Part shown: positions 25,417 through 36,324 of the stretch, one piece after another
Numbering within the stretch: the stretch's first letter is position 1
Layout: every line of letters begins with the position of its first letter
Source: Streptomyces sp. KL109B
GTDB taxonomy: Bacteria > Actinomycetota > Actinomycetes > Streptomycetales > Streptomycetaceae
DNA length: 64,000 nt
Direction of reading: 5' to 3'
Assembly: GCF_030766935.1 (NCBI RefSeq)
Contig: NZ_JASERL010000001.1
Location: 806,001 to 870,000 of the forward strand
Position numbers and translations under genes: made by a program
The notes under the pieces: generated by a model
Told to the model about the DNA's origin: nothing
Seen by the model: the letters and a program-made list of their open reading frames with translations, nothing else
The model's database searches: none

Positions 25417-26682
25417 GAGCCATGTGCGGGCCGCGCCCAGCAGCGCCCGCACCCCGAGCTCGATCGTCGGGTCCTGCAACGGCGTGTACAGCGGCGAGTG
25501 GTTCACCGGGATCTCGGCGGGCAGCCCGCGCGAGGCGAGGGTCTCGGCGTCGAGGCCCGCGAAGGCGGCCGGGTCGGTGCCGCCGAAGTGCCAGAACACC
25601 GAGGGCGCGCCGAGTTCCTTGCCGAACAGGCCGAAGTCCTCACTGCCGTTGATCGGCTTCGGCAGCACGAGCACCGCCTCCTCGCCGAGGACCTCGCGCA
25701 GCCCGGCCACCGTCGTCGCGGTCGCCTCGTCGCTGTTCTCGGTGACGGGGAACGAGCCGAGCGAGGTGAACTCCGGCTCCTTCGGCGACCCCGATGCCTC
25801 CGCCTCCGCCCGTACGATCCTGCGCACCGCCGCGAGCACCCGCTCGCGCACCACGGGGTCCACCGAGCGGATGTTGAGCTTCAGCTCGGCCTCGTCGGCG
25901 ATGATGTTCTCCTTCGTGCCGGCGTGCAGCGAGCCCACCGTCACGACGGCCGTCTGCGAGGCGCCGACCTCGCGCGACACCACGGTCTGAAGCCGCATCA
26001 CGACGGCCGCCGCGAGCACCACCGGGTCGACCGTCGACTCCGGCATCGAGCCGTGCCCGCCGCGCCCGAAGAGGCGTACGCGATAGCTGTCGGAGGCCGC
26101 CATGACCGCCCCCGGCCGGGTCACCGCGACCCCCGCGGGGAACGGCCCGACATGCTGCCCCAGGCACACGTCCGGCGCCGGGAACCGCTCCGCGAAGGAG
26201 TCGTCGAGCATGTCCCTCGCGCCCTGCCCGAGCTCCTCCGCGGGCTGGAACACGGCGACGACGGTGCCGCGCCAGGCCGCCGGGTCCGCCGCGAGCAGCG
26301 CCGTCGCACCGAGCAGACATGTGACGTGCATGTCGTGTCCGCAGGCGTGCATGACCGGTACGTCGTTGCCGTCGCGGTCGGTGCCGCGGGCCTCGGACGC
26401 GTAGGGCAGTCCGGTCGCCTCCAGGACGGGCAGGGCGTCCATGTCGGCGCGCAGCAGCACGGTCGGCCCCTCGCCGTTGCGCAGGACGCCGACGACGCCC
26501 GTGCCGCCGACGCCCTCCGTCACCTCCCAACTTCCCTGCTCGCGCAGCCTGGTGGCGACGATCCCGGCGGTGCGGGTCTCCTGGAGGGAGAGCTCGGGGT
26601 GGGCGTGCAGATCGCGGTAGAGCTCGCGCAGGGACGGCAGCAGGCTGTCGAGGGTGGTGGCGCTGGTGGAGCCGGCAGTCAT
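25402..26682 (-). CDS. M20-family amidohydrolase (IAA-amino acid/hippurate hydrolase type)
   Basis: A 426-residue metallohydrolase of the M20D group that cleaves N-acyl amino acids or similar amides. Metal-binding motifs are HACGHDMH (about residues 114-121) and QPAEELGQGA, with the dimerisation domain around GRGGHGSMPESTVDPVV and the final metal ligand in VNHSPLY. Full length with no signal peptide. Substrate is not predictable. It is expressed toward the penicillin-binding protein gene and appears to be a single-gene unit. Confidence 0.92.
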   Translation of the reverse strand: MTAGSTSATTLDSLLPSLRELYRDLHAHPELSLQETRTAGIVATRLREQGSWEVTEGVGGTGVVGVLRNGEGPTVLLRADMDALPVLEATGLPYASEARGTDRDGNDVPVMHACGHDMHVTCLLGATALLAADPAAWRGTVVAVFQPAEELGQGARDMLDDSFAERFPAPDVCLGQHVGPFPAGVAVTRPGAVMAASDSYRVRLFGRGGHGSMPESTVDPVVLAAAVVMRLQTVVSREVGASQTAVVTVGSLHAGTKENIIADEAELKLNIRSVDPVVRERVLAAVRRIVRAEAEASGSPKEPEFTSLGSFPVTENSDEATATTVAGLREVLGEEAVLVLPKPINGSEDFGLFGKELGAPSVFWHFGGTDPAAFAGLDAETLASRGLPAEIPVNHSPLYTPLQDPTIELGVRALLGAARTWLGSPE

Positions 26683-26801
26683 CGGGACTCGCTTTCTACA
26701 TCCGCTGGTGCGTGTCCGCCCGTTCTACGTCGCCACCCCCGCGTACGAGAAGGGGTCCGACGTCCCCGACCAGGCGCGCAGCCGTTCCCCGGCCGCGGAG
26801 T

Positions 26802-27266
26802 TCAGCCCTTCTCCGGCCGCGGGTGCGCCGCCCGCCACGCCGCCATCGACGCGTCCCAGCCGTCCCCGGACAGCGCCGTCAGCGACGCGGGGAAGAGGCC
26901 GTCCTCCTCCTTGGCGATGTGCCGGTGCAGTTCGTCCGTCTCGTCCTTGAGGCGCTGTACGTCGCCGGGGTCGGTGAGGTCGAGGGTGGGCAGCAGCGCG
27001 CCGAGGTCGCGGTGCTCGGCGACCAGGGCGTCGATGTACCCGGCGTACTCCGGGTCCTCGCGCATCACCGCGAACAGGCCGTCCTCCTCGCCCTTCCAGT
27101 GCGAGGCCAGCTCCTTCGCCATGCCGTCGACGAGCACCCGCGCGGCCGCCACGTCGCCGCGCTCCAGCGCCCGCAGCGCGTCCCCGGCGGCGTCGGTGAC
27201 GCGCTCGTGCTCGGCGATGAACTCCTTGATGAGCGGGATCTCACGGCATCCGCAGTAGTGGCACAT
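26802..27266 (-). CDS. Hemerythrin-domain protein with Cys-rich N-terminus
   Basis: A 154-residue four-helix hemerythrin-like protein expected to bind a non-heme di-iron centre. Metal-ligand candidates are FIAEHERV, SHWKGEEDGLF, VAEHRDL and HRHIAKEEDGLFP (H and E/D at heme-free iron positions). It begins MCHYCGCREIP, giving three Cys (CxxCxC) before the first helix, which may bind a metal or sense redox. ATG 27266 starts this conserved segment. It lies 10 bp beyond the SpoIIE-like gene in the same direction, so the two may be co-transcribed. Confidence 0.88.
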   Translation of the reverse strand: MCHYCGCREIPLIKEFIAEHERVTDAAGDALRALERGDVAAARVLVDGMAKELASHWKGEEDGLFAVMREDPEYAGYIDALVAEHRDLGALLPTLDLTDPGDVQRLKDETDELHRHIAKEEDGLFPASLTALSGDGWDASMAAWRAAHPRPEKG

Positions 27267-27276
27267 GGCCACATAT

Positions 27277-29286
27277 TTACGGCACCGGCAGCTCGAACCA
27301 GACGACCTTGCCGGTGGACAGGCGCGTCGCACCCCAGCGCCGGGCGAGACGGTTCACCAGGTAGAGCCCACGCCCGCCCTCGTCCGTCGCCCGCGCCTGC
27401 CGCAGGCGCGGCAACTGCGGTACGTCGTCGCCCACTTCGCAGCGAAGCACGTCGGTACGGAGCAGCCGCAGCGTGACCGGGCGGGACGCGTACCGCACCG
27501 CGTTCGTCACGACCTCGCTCACAAGGAGTTCGACCGAGTCCGTGAGGTCGTCGAGGCCCCAGCGGGCCAGGGCGCTGCGGGCCAGCCTGCGGGCCCGGCC
27601 CGGCGCCGCGTCCTCCGGATCGAGGTGCCAGTACGCGACGTCGCTCGGCGCGATCCCGTCGAAGCGGGCGGCGAGCAGCGCGATGTCGTCGTCCCGGTCG
27701 CCGGGACCGAGCATGTCGAGCACCTCGTCGCACAGCGCCTCAAGGGGCGGCGGATGGTCGGGGCCCGTCAACTGGGCGGTGGCGGCGAGCCGTTCACGCA
27801 GCTGCTCTATGCCCGTCCACACGTCGCGCAGGCGCGATTCGACGAGGCCGTCCGTGTAGAGGAGCAGCGTCGCGCCCGCCGGGGCGTCCAGCTCGACCGC
27901 CTCGAAGTCGACGCCGCCGACGCCGATCGGCGCGCCCGGCGGCACCCGCAGCACCTCGGAGCGCCCGCCCAGGTGCAGCAGGACGGGCGGCGGATGCCCG
28001 GCGTTGGCGATCGTGATGCGGTGCGCGACCGGGTCGTACACGGCGTACATGCAGGTCGCCATGCGGTCGGTGCCGAGCCGTTGGGCCTGCTCGTCGAGGT
28101 GGTGCAGGACTTCCTGCGGCGGCAGGTCGAGCCCGGCGAGGGTCTGCGCGGTCGTGCGCAGCTGGCCCATGATGGCGGCCGAGGTCATCGAGTGGCCCAT
28201 GACGTCGCCCACGACCAGCGCGACGCGGCTGCCCGGCAGCGGAATCGCGTCGTACCAGTCGCCGCCGACCCGCGCCGTCTCCGCCGCCGGCAGATAGCGC
28301 GAGGCCAGCCGCACGCCGGTCGGGCGTGGCAGCGTCTCCGGCAGCATCGTGCGCTGCAACTCGTCCGCGATGTACGCCTCTCGGCCGTACAGCACCGCCT
28401 TGTCGATGCCGAGCGCGCTGTGCGTCGCCAACTGCCCCGCCACCAGCAGGTCGTCGGCGTCGAACGCGGGCCGGTCCGGGCGGCGCAGGAACACCGCGGC
28501 GCCGATCACCCGGCGCCGGCCGCGCAGCGGGGCGAGGATGGCGCGCCGCCCGCTGGGCAACACCCGCTCCGTGCCGAGGAGTTCGGGCAGTGCGGCCATC
28601 GCGGCGGGCGAGTCCGCGAATACGGGGCGGACGCCGCGCAGCACTTCGGCGAGCGCGCCGCCGGTCCGCACCTCGCACAACTCCGCGCTGCCCGCGGTCA
28701 GTTCGAGCTGCGGGGTGGTGGCGGCGAGCGGGCTGCCCGCGCCGTCGGTGTCCTGGTCGGTGGCGCCGCCGGTGTCGGTGGCGTCCGGGATCCGGTCGCT
28801 GCGGCGCAGGCGCAGCACCATCGGCCCGGTCGGCCGCTCGTCGCCCACCGGCAGCGGCTCGCGCAGATACACGAGGATGGCGTCGGAGAACGTCGGCACG
28901 GTCGCCCGGCACAGGCCCATCACGATCTCGTCGAGGTCCAGGCCGCGGGCGATCCGCCGGGTCGCGGCGCCGACGAAGCGCAGCCGGTCGCCGTCGCGGC
29001 GCATGGCGGCGGGCTGCCCCGAGGGGCGCGGCTGGCCGGTGCGGCGGTCCGCTCCGTCCGGAGGTCCGGGGCGCACCGGCTCGGGGGAGGGCGCCACGGG
29101 CTGGGCGTGCTCGGCGTCGGCGGCGGACCCGGCGGCGCGCCGCGGCTGTTCCGGTAAGCCGCCGGAGGCCGGGCCCGGGGCGTCGCCGGACGTCTCGGGG
29201 GTATGCCGAAGCGCCCCGCGGGAGTCGGCGGGGCGGGCCGCCGTGCCGTGGTGGCGGCCTTCGTGGGAGGTGGGGTACTCCGTCAC
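27277..29286 (-). CDS. GAF-SpoIIE phosphatase with C-terminal HATPase (anti-sigma) domain
   Basis: A 669-residue signalling protein. Residues ~1-95 are disordered; ~100-300 form a GAF-like sensor; ~305-520 are a PP2C/SpoIIE phosphatase (SRYLPAAETARVGGDWYDAIPL, VVGDVMGHSM, NAGHPPP, LLYTDGLVE, DDDIALLAAR); ~545-669 are an RsbW-like kinase (SELLVSEVVTNAVRYA-type N box, DEGGRGLYLVNRLA G box). It probably regulates an anti-anti-sigma factor by both phosphorylation and dephosphorylation. GTG start. The upstream 29287-29579 stretch (293 bp) holds no gene that I can support. Confidence 0.93.
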   Translation of the reverse strand: MTEYPTSHEGRHHGTAARPADSRGALRHTPETSGDAPGPASGGLPEQPRRAAGSAADAEHAQPVAPSPEPVRPGPPDGADRRTGQPRPSGQPAAMRRDGDRLRFVGAATRRIARGLDLDEIVMGLCRATVPTFSDAILVYLREPLPVGDERPTGPMVLRLRRSDRIPDATDTGGATDQDTDGAGSPLAATTPQLELTAGSAELCEVRTGGALAEVLRGVRPVFADSPAAMAALPELLGTERVLPSGRRAILAPLRGRRRVIGAAVFLRRPDRPAFDADDLLVAGQLATHSALGIDKAVLYGREAYIADELQRTMLPETLPRPTGVRLASRYLPAAETARVGGDWYDAIPLPGSRVALVVGDVMGHSMTSAAIMGQLRTTAQTLAGLDLPPQEVLHHLDEQAQRLGTDRMATCMYAVYDPVAHRITIANAGHPPPVLLHLGGRSEVLRVPPGAPIGVGGVDFEAVELDAPAGATLLLYTDGLVESRLRDVWTGIEQLRERLAATAQLTGPDHPPPLEALCDEVLDMLGPGDRDDDIALLAARFDGIAPSDVAYWHLDPEDAAPGRARRLARSALARWGLDDLTDSVELLVSEVVTNAVRYASRPVTLRLLRTDVLRCEVGDDVPQLPRLRQARATDEGGRGLYLVNRLARRWGATRLSTGKVVWFELPVP

Positions 29287-29579
29287 GCGTGTCGATTCCG
29301 TCCGTCCGGGGCTGCGGTGACCTGGGGCGTGTCCCGCAGGGGAGCGGATACCCGGAACCCGCGCTCCGGGAACGGAATCGCCCGCTGAGTCTTTTCGCCC
29401 AGGTTCACGGTCCCGCCGCCCCTCGATGACCTCGTTGACATCGTGTCAGACCTGCTGTGCGTGCCAAGAGTTGTCCGTAGAACCCGCACATTCGGGCCGG
29501 GTCTCTCTGCGCTGTTCGCTTCTGTGCTGTCTTGCGGAGGACGATCCTACGGTTCCCCCATGGGGGCGCATCAAGGGTC

Positions 29580-30257
29580 TCATGAGGACACGTGCGCGGG
29601 CGTACGGTCCCAGTCCGCCGGGAGCGCGGGAACCGGCCACGCCGGGTCCGGGCGCCAGTGCTGCCAGCCGTCCGAGAACGGCCGCTGCCAGCCCTCGATC
29701 GCCTCGACCGCCCGGTGCCCCGCGGCGCGCACCTCGGCGGCGCGCGCCGGGCTCATCAGGCCGACGGCCTGCGCCTGCGCGAACTCGTCCTCGTCGTGCC
29801 AGCGCCAACTGCCGTCCGGGTACACCGAGAGGTCGAGGAAGTGGTCCTCCGAGTCGATGCCGCCGGCCCAACGGGCGCGCGGCTCCTCCAGGTTCACGTA
29901 CCAATTGCGGAACCTCCAGCCCGGCTCCCAGAACAGCCACACCGACCAGGGGTCGCCGGGCCGCGCCAGCTTCAGGACGCCGGTGCCGAACCAGCGGTCG
30001 CGGTGCAGGGCGCGCGGTTTGGTGTAGCGGGTGGCGAGCGGCTCGCGGTGCACCGGGGTGCCGTCGGCGAGCACGGGCTTCACGCACTCGGTGCCGGGCG
30101 CCATCCACACGGCGAGCAGTTCGTCGGTGTCCTGGACGACCGTGACCGGACGGCAGATGTGGAAGCCCTCGCCCCCGTTGGCGCGGTAGCGCCACAGGAT
30201 CGGCTCCCCGGGCGCCCAGCGCCCCGCACTGTCCATGCTCCGGTCGTCGTCTGTCAT
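29580..30257 (-). CDS. DUF402-domain (FomD/YgaC-like) protein
   Basis: A 225-residue soluble protein. The DUF402 core is seen as WSVWLFWEPGWRFRNWYVNLEEP and GIDSEDHFLDLSVYPDGSWRWHDEDEF, with the acidic residues (D..D..E) that bind divalent metal in this nucleoside-diphosphate/FomD-type hydrolase family. Its substrate is unknown. A good -10 box (TAATAT) ends 6 bp before the ATG, suggesting a leaderless transcript. It follows fumC in the same direction with ~100 bp between. Confidence 0.87.
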   Translation of the reverse strand: MTDDDRSMDSAGRWAPGEPILWRYRANGGEGFHICRPVTVVQDTDELLAVWMAPGTECVKPVLADGTPVHREPLATRYTKPRALHRDRWFGTGVLKLARPGDPWSVWLFWEPGWRFRNWYVNLEEPRARWAGGIDSEDHFLDLSVYPDGSWRWHDEDEFAQAQAVGLMSPARAAEVRAAGHRAVEAIEGWQRPFSDGWQHWRPDPAWPVPALPADWDRTPAHVSS

Positions 30258-30263
30258 GCACAG

Positions 30264-30269
30264 ATATTA
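30264..30269 (-). promoter_or_regulatory. Candidate -10 box for leaderless DUF402 mRNA
   Basis: TAATAT (minus strand) ends six bases before the ATG at 30257, so transcription would begin at or next to the start codon. No ribosome site is present. A matching -35 box is not obvious. Confidence 0.5.
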
Positions 30270-30355
30270 GGTGCCAACGGCATACGACGCTGCGGTGCGT
30301 ATCACGAATACGCCATCCGGCCACGCGCGGTCACGAGCAGCGGTCATGGTCGCGG

Positions 30356-31753
30356 TCACGGGCGGGTCATCCGCAGGACGTCGAGCGCCTCGTCGAGCTG
30401 CTTCTCCGTGAGGTCGCCGCGCTCCACGTAGCCGCCCTCGATGACGACCTCGCGGATCGTCTTGCGCTCGGCGAGGGACTTCTTGGCGACCTTCGCGGCC
30501 TCCTCGTAGCCGATGTACTTGTTGAGCGGTGTGACGACGGACGGGGACGACTCGGCGTACTCGCGGGCCCGTTCGCGGTTGGCGGTGATGCCGTCGACGG
30601 TGCGGTCGGCGAGCAGCCGGGAGACGTTGGCGAGCAGCCGGATCGACTCCAGGACGTTCTTGGCGATGACCGGAAGCATCACGTTCAGCTCGAAGTTGCC
30701 CGCGGCGCCGGCCGCCGCCACCGTCGCGTCGTTGCCGGTGACCTGGGCCGCGACCATCAGCGTCGCCTCGGGGATGACCGGGTTCACCTTGCCCGGCATG
30801 ATCGACGAACCGGGTTGCAGATCCGGGAGGTTGATCTCCGCGAGTCCGGTACGCGGTCCTGAGGCGGCCCACCGCAGATCGTTGGCGATCTTCGTCAGGC
30901 CCACGGCGATGGTCCGCAGCTGGCCGCTCGTCTCCACGATCCCGTCGCGCGCGCCCTGCGCCTCGAAGTGGTCGCGGGCCTCGGTCAGCGGCAGCCCCGT
31001 CGCGCGCGCGACCTCGGCGATCACGGCGGCGGAGAAGCCGGGCGGGGTGTTGATGCCCGTGCCGACCGCGGTGCCGCCCAGGGGGAGTTCGGCGAGGCGG
31101 GGGAGCGATGCCGTGAGCCGCTCGACGCCGTAGCGGACCTGCGCCGCGTAGCCGCCGAACTCCTGGCCGAGAGTCACCGGTGTCGCGTCCATGAGATGCG
31201 TACGCCCCGACTTCACGACATCGGAGAACTCGGCCGACTTCCGCTCCAGGGACGCCGCCAGGTGCTCAAGAGCGGGGATCAGGTCGTGGGTGACGGCGGC
31301 GGTGGCCGCGATGTGGATGGACGAGGGGAAGACGTCGTTCGACGACTGCGAGGCGTTGACGTGGTCGTTCGGGTGCACGTCACGGCCCAGGCGCTCGGTG
31401 GCGAGGGTGGCGATGACCTCGTTGGCGTTCATGTTCGACGATGTGCCGGAACCCGTCTGGAACACGTCGATCGGGAACTCGGCGTCCCAGCGCCCCTCGG
31501 CGACCTCGGAGGCCGCCGCCGCGACGGCCTCGGCGATGTCCTTGTCGACCACTCCCAGCTCCGCGTTCACCGTGGCCGCCGCGCCCTTGATGCGGGCCAG
31601 CGCCTCGATGTGGGCGCGCTCGATGCGCTGCCCGGAGATGGGGAAGTTCTGCACGGCGCGCTGGGTCTGGGCCCGCCACTTCGCGGCGGCGGGGACCCGG
31701 ACCTCGCCCATGGAGTCGTGCTCGATGCGGTATTCGCCGGCGTTGTCGCTCAT
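30356..31753 (-). CDS. fumC: Fumarate hydratase class II
   Basis: A 465-residue homotetrameric, iron-free fumarase of the TCA cycle. Signature [11 protein letters not shown] with flanking [21 protein letters not shown] is clear, as are [20 protein letters not shown] ([11 protein letters not shown]) and [20 protein letters not shown] 31753 ([18 protein letters not shown]) is preceded by AAAGGG. It lies downstream of a class I fumarase in the same direction, with a hairpin between them. Confidence 0.96.
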   Translation of the reverse strand: MSDNAGEYRIEHDSMGEVRVPAAAKWRAQTQRAVQNFPISGQRIERAHIEALARIKGAAATVNAELGVVDKDIAEAVAAAASEVAEGRWDAEFPIDVFQTGSGTSSNMNANEVIATLATERLGRDVHPNDHVNASQSSNDVFPSSIHIAATAAVTHDLIPALEHLAASLERKSAEFSDVVKSGRTHLMDATPVTLGQEFGGYAAQVRYGVERLTASLPRLAELPLGGTAVGTGINTPPGFSAAVIAEVARATGLPLTEARDHFEAQGARDGIVETSGQLRTIAVGLTKIANDLRWAASGPRTGLAEINLPDLQPGSSIMPGKVNPVIPEATLMVAAQVTGNDATVAAAGAAGNFELNVMLPVIAKNVLESIRLLANVSRLLADRTVDGITANRERAREYAESSPSVVTPLNKYIGYEEAAKVAKKSLAERKTIREVVIEGGYVERGDLTEKQLDEALDVLRMTRP

Positions 31754-31775
31754 ACCCTTTACAGCGCGCACGACG

Positions 31776-31809
31776 GTGGGGTTGTTCCGGAAAGCCGGCA
31801 CAACCCCAC
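31776..31809 (-). terminator. Hairpin between the two fumarase genes
   Basis: GTGGGGTTGT and ACAACCCCAC are perfect arms with an inner CCGG/CCGG pair. It sits just past the stop of the class I fumarase and before the fumC ribosome site. It could end the upstream transcript or attenuate read-through into fumC. Confidence 0.7.
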
Positions 31810-31822
31810 GAAAGAGTGCTGG

Positions 31823-33502
<1,680 letters not shown>

Positions 33503-33634
33503 CTCGCCTTTTCCTCACTCGACAGACAGCAGCTGGCATCCGTTGGCAGCGCCAACCAGCGTAGAACCTGGCCGGACCGCCGAGCCTGTGAGGTAAGGCT
33601 CAGTTGGCCGGGGGAGACGGCGCGAAGGGGGTGT

Positions 33635-33660
33635 CGCGATCTATCGCGTTTCGGTACGCT
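33635..33660 (+). promoter_or_regulatory. Palindrome and -10 box of a leaderless gene
   Basis: CGCGATCTATCGCG is an inverted repeat (6+2+6) at 33635-33648. TACGCT at 33655-33660 is a -10-like box ending six bases before the GTG at 33667. The palindrome would sit over the spacer and could be an operator. Confidence 0.5.
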
Positions 33661-33666
33661 GCTGTC

Positions 33667-34359
33667 GTGGACCTTCAAAAGCGCCCCTCGCAGCCCGCGC
33701 CCAGCGCCCCCGTGGCGGAGCCGACCGACCTGCGCGCGTCCGACGCGGACCGCGACCGGATCGCGGACATCCTGCGCGAGGCACTCGCGGAGGGCCGGCT
33801 CGACACGGAGGAGCACGCCGAGCGGGTCGACGGGGTGTACCGCGCCAAGACGGTCGGCGAACTGGAGCCGCTGGTAAGGGACTTGCCGGGCGCGCACGCG
33901 CGGCGCGGGCCCGCGCCCGAGCCCGCGCCGGGCCCCGCGCCGAACCAGCCGACGCCAGGCACCATCCCTCCGGTGCCCGACGAGAACCTGGTGGCGGTCC
34001 TCAGCTCCACGACACGCAGGGGCCGTTGGCGGATCGGCCGCCGCACGCACGCGTACGCGATCTTCGGCAACGTCGAGATCGACCTCAGCGAGGCGATATT
34101 CGAGTACCCGCAGGTCTACATCAAGGCGGTCTCCGTGTTCGGCAACGTGGAGGTCCGCGTCCCCGAGAACATCTCGCTGCGCGGCAGCGGCGCGGGCGTC
34201 CTCGGCAACTTCGAGGTGGACACGCTGGACGCGCGCGAACCCGAGGCGCCCGTCGTGTACGTCGACGGGGTGGCGGTCCTCGGGAACATCGAGGCGAAGC
34301 CGAAGCGCGGCAAGCTCGTCCAGAACCTGGAGAAGCACCTGCGCAAGCACTTCGGCTGA
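33667..34359 (+). CDS. DUF1707 domain protein with LiaF-like C-terminal domain
   Basis: A 230-residue protein. DLRASDADRDRIADILREALAEGRLDTEEHAERVDGVYRAKTVGELEPLVRDLP is a classic DUF1707 (SHOCT-related) helical domain. After a Pro/Ala linker comes a beta-rich repeat region (AIFGNVEIDLSE, VSVFGNVEVRVPEN, GVLGNFEVDTL, VAVLGNIEAKPK), like the cell-wall-active LiaF-type domain. Function unknown, possibly envelope-stress related. The GTG start lies six bases after a -10 box, so the mRNA may be leaderless. A longer upstream frame lacks conservation. Confidence 0.88.
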   Translation: MDLQKRPSQPAPSAPVAEPTDLRASDADRDRIADILREALAEGRLDTEEHAERVDGVYRAKTVGELEPLVRDLPGAHARRGPAPEPAPGPAPNQPTPGTIPPVPDENLVAVLSSTTRRGRWRIGRRTHAYAIFGNVEIDLSEAIFEYPQVYIKAVSVFGNVEVRVPENISLRGSGAGVLGNFEVDTLDAREPEAPVVYVDGVAVLGNIEAKPKRGKLVQNLEKHLRKHFG

Positions 34360-34482
34360 CGGCCGCGCACGGCGGCTGGGCGGCATCGGAACTCAGTGCA
34401 TAGGCGTCGACACAGCGGGTAGAGCTTGCTGCATCGTCGCCCGCTCGCGAAAGCCGTCGTTAGCCGTCGTCAGGAGTAGACC

Positions 34483-34854
34483 GTGCTGCACCCGCCGCAT
34501 CAGTCCCTGCAGGTCACCGCCGTACCGCAGCAGCGCGAGCCAGTCGAGCCAGTCAGGGGCAGGGATCACGACGCGCCCTGGCACACGGAGGCCGTCTGCA
34601 GGCGCGACGAGGCGGGCCTCTTCTTCGCCCCTTCCAAGGAACCCACCGCCGCGCGTCTCGCCCGCGAGGAGGCGGCCAAGCGGGTCTGCGCCCGCTGTCC
34701 CGTCATGGTCGAATGCCGCGAACACGCGCTGCTCCAGCCGGAGCCGTACGGGGTGTGGGGTGGCCTCACCGCGGCGGAGCGCCGCGTGGTCCTGGCGAGG
34801 CGGCGCCGCCGCGAGGTCGAGTTGAAGAAGACGCCGCGCACGGTTGCGGTCTAA
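34483..34854 (+). CDS. WhiB-like 4Fe-4S transcription factor
   Basis: A 123-residue Wbl protein. The cluster-binding Cys residues are in AVCRRDEAGLFF and VCARCPVMVECREHAL (the C..CxxC..C pattern), followed by the beta-turn motif YGVWGGLTAAERR that contacts the sigma factor and a basic tail (LARRRRRREVELKK) for DNA binding. From its place between fumarase/DUF1707 and glpX I suspect it corresponds to WblI of S. coelicolor, but this is from memory. The GTG start has a weak ribosome site (AGGAGT, 9 bp upstream). Confidence 0.92.
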   Translation: MLHPPHQSLQVTAVPQQREPVEPVRGRDHDAPWHTEAVCRRDEAGLFFAPSKEPTAARLAREEAAKRVCARCPVMVECREHALLQPEPYGVWGGLTAAERRVVLARRRRREVELKKTPRTVAV

Positions 34855-34856
34855 AA

Positions 34857-35066
34857 GGCCGGGGCGCTGCCCCGGACCCCGCTGCTCAATCGCCGCAGGG
34901 GCTTGAAAACTCAAGCCCCTGCGGCGATCGACCTTCAAGCCCCGCCGGCGGTCGACTTTCCAGCCCCGCCGGCGTTTGAGGCGCGGGGTCCGGGGCGGAG
35001 CCCCGATCTTTTCAAGCCCCTGCGGCGCTTGAGCAGCGGGGGTCGGGGCAGCGCCCCGAGGCGTCA
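34857..35066. repeat. Cluster of GC-rich Streptomyces repeats
   Basis: At least five copies: one inverted (GCTCAATCGCCGCAGGGGCT) and several forward ones (CAAGCCCCTGCGGCG, CAAGCCCCGCCGGCG, CAGCCCCGCCGGCGTTTGAG), two ending in the CGGGGTCCGGGGCGGAGCCCC hairpin. It fills the gap between the WhiB-like gene and the convergent glpX gene; no coding signal. Confidence 0.92.
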
Positions 35067-35084
35067 ACCCCGGGGTCCCGCAAG

Positions 35085-36119
35085 CTACTTGGCCCGGTCG
35101 AAGTCGATCGCGCTGTAGGCGCGCAGCTTGCTCAACCGATGCGTCGAGTCGATCTGCCGAATCGTCCCGGACTTCGACCGCATCACCAGCGACGACGTAT
35201 GCGCCCGCTCCGCGTCGTACCGCACCCCCCGCAGCAACTCCCCATCGGTGATCCCGGTGGCGACGAAGAAGATGTTCTCGCCGGACACCAGGTCGTCCGT
35301 GGACAGCACCCGGTCCAGGTCGTGCCCCGCGTCGATGGCCCGCTGCCGCTCCTCGTCGTCCTTGGGCCACAACTTGCCCTGGATGACGCCGCCGAGGCAC
35401 TTGATCGCGCAGGCGGAGATGATGCCCTCGGGGGTGCCGCCGATGCCGAGCAGCATGTCGACGCCGGAGCCCTCGCGCACGGCCATGATCGAACCGGCGA
35501 CGTCGCCGTCCGAGATCAGCTTGATGCGCGCGCCGGTCTCCCGGACCTCCTTGATGATCCCCTCGTGGCGCGGCCGGTCGAGGATGACGACGGTGACGTC
35601 CTCGGGCGCGGCCTTCTTCGCCTTGGCGACGCGGCGGATGTTCACCGACACCGGGGCGTTGATGTCGACGTAGTCGGCGGCCTCGGGACCGGTGACCAGC
35701 TTGTCCATGTAGAAGACCGCGGACGGGTCGAACATGGTGCCGCGGTCGGCGGCGGCGAGCACCGCGATCGCGTTCGGCATGCCCTTGGCGCACAGCGTCG
35801 TGCCGTCGATCGGGTCGACGGCGATGTCGCACTCGGCGCCGGTGCCGTCGCCGATGCGCTCCCCGTTGAAGAGCATCGGGGCCTCGTCCTTCTCGCCCTC
35901 ACCGATGACGACCACGCCGTTCATGGAGACGGTGGAGACGAGCGTGCGCATGGCGCGCACGGCCGCGCCGTCCGCGCCGTTCTTGTCGCCGCGGCCCACC
36001 CAGCGTCCGGCGGCCATGGCCGCGGCTTCGGTGACCCGGACGAGTTCCAGGGCGAGGTTGCGGTCGGGGGCCTCGGAGGGGACCTCGAGTTCGGACGGAA
36101 GCTGGTGATGCTCGGTCAT
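35085..36119 (-). CDS. glpX: Fructose-1,6-bisphosphatase class II (GlpX)
   Basis: A 344-residue gluconeogenic phosphatase. It shows the lithium-sensitive phosphatase motif [27 protein letters not shown], and the GlpX-specific [20 protein letters not shown] and [23 protein letters not shown] 36119 (MTEHHQL) has GAAAGGTG upstream. It is the usual Streptomyces FBPase. It converges on the WhiB-like gene across the repeat cluster and diverges from the DUF4245 gene. Confidence 0.95.
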   Translation of the reverse strand: MTEHHQLPSELEVPSEAPDRNLALELVRVTEAAAMAAGRWVGRGDKNGADGAAVRAMRTLVSTVSMNGVVVIGEGEKDEAPMLFNGERIGDGTGAECDIAVDPIDGTTLCAKGMPNAIAVLAAADRGTMFDPSAVFYMDKLVTGPEAADYVDINAPVSVNIRRVAKAKKAAPEDVTVVILDRPRHEGIIKEVRETGARIKLISDGDVAGSIMAVREGSGVDMLLGIGGTPEGIISACAIKCLGGVIQGKLWPKDDEERQRAIDAGHDLDRVLSTDDLVSGENIFFVATGITDGELLRGVRYDAERAHTSSLVMRSKSGTIRQIDSTHRLSKLRAYSAIDFDRAK

Positions 36120-36324
36120 CGAGACGCACCTTTCTGTTCCGGGTTTCACCGGGGTTGTTCGGCTTTCACCGGGATACGACGACGGCCGGATGAGGGTGGT
36201 ATGGGGACGACTCTATCGTCAGTCCGACAATCTGAGCAGACCGCCCCACGGATGAGCGGGCCCGCTCGGGCCGGACCGCGCAATTTCGGACCTCCCGGCA
36301 GAGATCATCGGGCGACCTGCGACG

